NCBI GenBank assembly: GCA_003483125.1
Contig: DMWU01000258.1
Location: 1-8,136 of the forward strand
Direction of reading: 5' to 3'
Origin: Erythrobacter sp.
GTDB lineage: Bacteria > Pseudomonadota > Alphaproteobacteria > Sphingomonadales > Sphingomonadaceae
DNA length: 8,136 nucleotides
Shown here: positions 7,211 to 8,136 of the stretch, piece by piece
Layout of the letters: each line of letters starts with the position of its first letter
How positions within the stretch are numbered: position 1 is the first letter of the stretch
Program-made: the position numbers and the translations under genes
The notes under the pieces: generated by a model
The model's database searches: none
What the model saw: only the letters and a program-made list of their open reading frames with translations
What the model was told of the DNA's origin: nothing

Positions 7211-8136
7211 GCGGCCTCCTTTCGTGCAGCAATATCGGTGCGTGTTGCGAAACGCAGGGCTGAGGAACGGGCGCGCGGATTGCGCGCAATCTCTTCATCC
7301 GAGGGACGAATTGCCTTTGAAACCTGTTCGAAAACGGCAGGAGGCTGCTCTTGCACCGGCAAGTGACGCGAAGTCCCGCCTGTCTTGGCGGACGCCTCTT
7401 TCAAGAAACGCTTCACGATCCGGTCTTCGAGGCTGTGGAAGCAGACAACCGCCAGTTTACCGCCAGCCCGCAGCAGGCGCTCGGCAGCGCTCAGCCCTTC
7501 GCGCAATTCGTCAAGCTCGCCATTCACATGTATACGGATTGCCTGGAAGCTACGGGTCGCTGGATCCTTTGCATCGCCAGCTCGATAGCCCAGCGCCTTG
7601 CGAACCACACGTGCCAGATCGCCCGTAGTTTCGAGCGGGCGAGCAGCTACAATTGCGCGGGCGACACGGCGCGATTGGCGCTCCTCGCCATATTGGTAGA
7701 GCACATCTGCGATTGTGCCTTCCTCGGCACTATTAAGGAAATCAGCCGCACTTTCGCCTTCCTGGCTCATGCGCATGTCAAGCGGCCCCTCTGCTGAGAA
7801 AGCAAAGCCGCGTTCTGCCTGGTCAAGCTGCATACTGGATACGCCGATATCCATCGCGATCCCATCAACCTGCGCCACGCCGACTTCTGCCAGCGCTTCA
7901 AAAATCTCGGAAAAACGCCGCGGATGGAGCACTAGGCGCGGAGGGGTTAGTCGCGCCTCTGTCCATCCGCGGCCTTGAGCGATCGCGCTTGGGTCGCGAT
8001 CAAAAGCGTGGACGGTCGCGCCGCGATCGAGCAGCGCACGTGTATAGCCGCCGGCGCCAAATGTTGCGTCGACGATGATGTCACCTTCTTTTGGATCAAG
8101 GGCTGCAATCACTTCATCCAGCAAAACTGGGATATG
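7207..8136 (-). CDS. rsmH: 16S rRNA (cytosine(1402)-N(4))-methyltransferase RsmH/MraW (5' end outside window)
   Basis: S-adenosylmethionine-dependent methyltransferase that N4-methylates C1402 of 16S rRNA in the ribosomal P site. In total 309 residues are visible. The frame stays open to the window edge, where it reads HIPVLLDEV, the typical near-N-terminal segment of the family, so only a few leading residues are missing (E. coli protein: 313). A TTG at 8124-8122 falls within this conserved segment and is not a credible start. Motifs in visible numbering: SAM-binding motif [12 protein letters not shown] (23-33), the second-strand acidic residue in FDRD (45-48), [15 protein letters not shown] (91-105), DMRM (120-123), [14 protein letters not shown] (198-211) and [13 protein letters not shown] (232-244). 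The protein ends in a basic ARKEAA tail. It opens the visible operon and overlaps the ftsL-like gene by ATGA; in many genomes mraZ lies upstream, which cannot be checked here. Confidence 0.97.
   Translation of the reverse strand, partial: HIPVLLDEVIAALDPKEGDIIVDATFGAGGYTRALLDRGATVHAFDRDPSAIAQGRGWTEARLTPPRLVLHPRRFSEIFEALAEVGVAQVDGIAMDIGVSSMQLDQAERGFAFSAEGPLDMRMSQEGESAADFLNSAEEGTIADVLYQYGEERQSRRVARAIVAARPLETTGDLARVVRKALGYRAGDAKDPATRSFQAIRIHVNGELDELREGLSAAERLLRAGGKLAVVCFHSLEDRIVKRFLKEASAKTGGTSRHLPVQEQPPAVFEQVSKAIRPSDEEIARNPRARSSALRFATRTDIAARKEAA
7215..7220 (-). promoter_or_regulatory. Strong ribosome binding site of the ftsL-like gene, inside the rsmH 3' end
   Basis: AGGAGG on the minus strand, with a four-base spacer to the ATG at 7210. 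It is formed by the Lys-Glu-Ala codons that end rsmH. It fixes the start of the ftsL-like gene and suggests it can be initiated strongly as well as by coupling. Confidence 0.75.

Noticed and set aside
7044..7298. Minus-strand open frame across the rsmH/ftsL junction
   Set aside because: It is out of frame with both genes, while each of those genes has motifs or topology that fit its family and a matching start. The peptide resembles no family.
8122..8124. TTG as the start codon of rsmH
   Set aside because: The frame stays open upstream to the window edge and encodes the conserved HIPVLLDEV segment, so the true start lies beyond 8136.
1..8136. A hidden accessory or novel system (defence, mobile element, repeat array, non-coding RNA)
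   Set aside because: Coding sequence of seven known genes covers everything except 15 bases. I saw no direct or inverted repeat array, integrase, transposase or toxin-like gene, no tRNA-like structure, and no clear change in base composition.

Overview
The window is one uninterrupted stretch of a division and cell wall (dcw) cluster. All genes lie on the minus strand, so transcription runs from high to low coordinates. In transcription order they are rsmH/mraW (5' end cut at the window edge), an ftsL-like gene, ftsI (PBP3), murE, murF, mraY and murD (3' end cut at the window start). This is the classical bacterial dcw order. No RNA gene, mobile element, repeat array, CRISPR array, terminator or independent promoter could be supported.

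The organism is most likely an alphaproteobacterium, probably of the Sphingomonadales (Erythrobacter/Altererythrobacter/Sphingomonas type). This is an inference. It rests on the moderately high GC content, the short divergent FtsL-like protein, the GSVGKTG P-loop of MurF, the DHRKVAPG segment near the MurE N-terminus, and the tight packing. MurE carries the DNPR signature of meso-diaminopimelate-adding enzymes, as expected for Gram-negative peptidoglycan.

Layout: 7207-8136 is rsmH (16S rRNA m4C1402 methyltransferase). 6689-7210 is the ftsL-like bitopic coiled-coil division protein. 4953-6692 is ftsI, the septal transpeptidase. 3463-4956 is murE, which adds the third residue of the stem peptide. 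2009-3466 is murF, which adds D-Ala-D-Ala. 923-1993 is mraY, which makes lipid I. 1-926 is murD, which adds D-Glu. Five of the six junctions are 4-base ATGA stop/start overlaps. The only gap is 15 bases between murF and mraY, and it holds a ribosome binding site. The unit therefore looks like one polycistronic, translationally coupled operon.

The genes work together as follows. MurD, MurE and MurF build UDP-MurNAc-pentapeptide in the cytoplasm, and MraY attaches it to undecaprenyl phosphate at the inner membrane. FtsL, in the FtsQLB complex, helps activate FtsI, which cross-links the resulting peptidoglycan at the septum. RsmH modifies the ribosomal P site and is a customary co-operonic passenger. 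I found no previously undescribed system here. The points worth a second look are modest: an FtsL-like protein with a long Pro/Ala-rich tail, a substituted uracil-binding motif in MurE, dual use of coding sequence as ribosome binding sites, and the chain of coupled overlaps.
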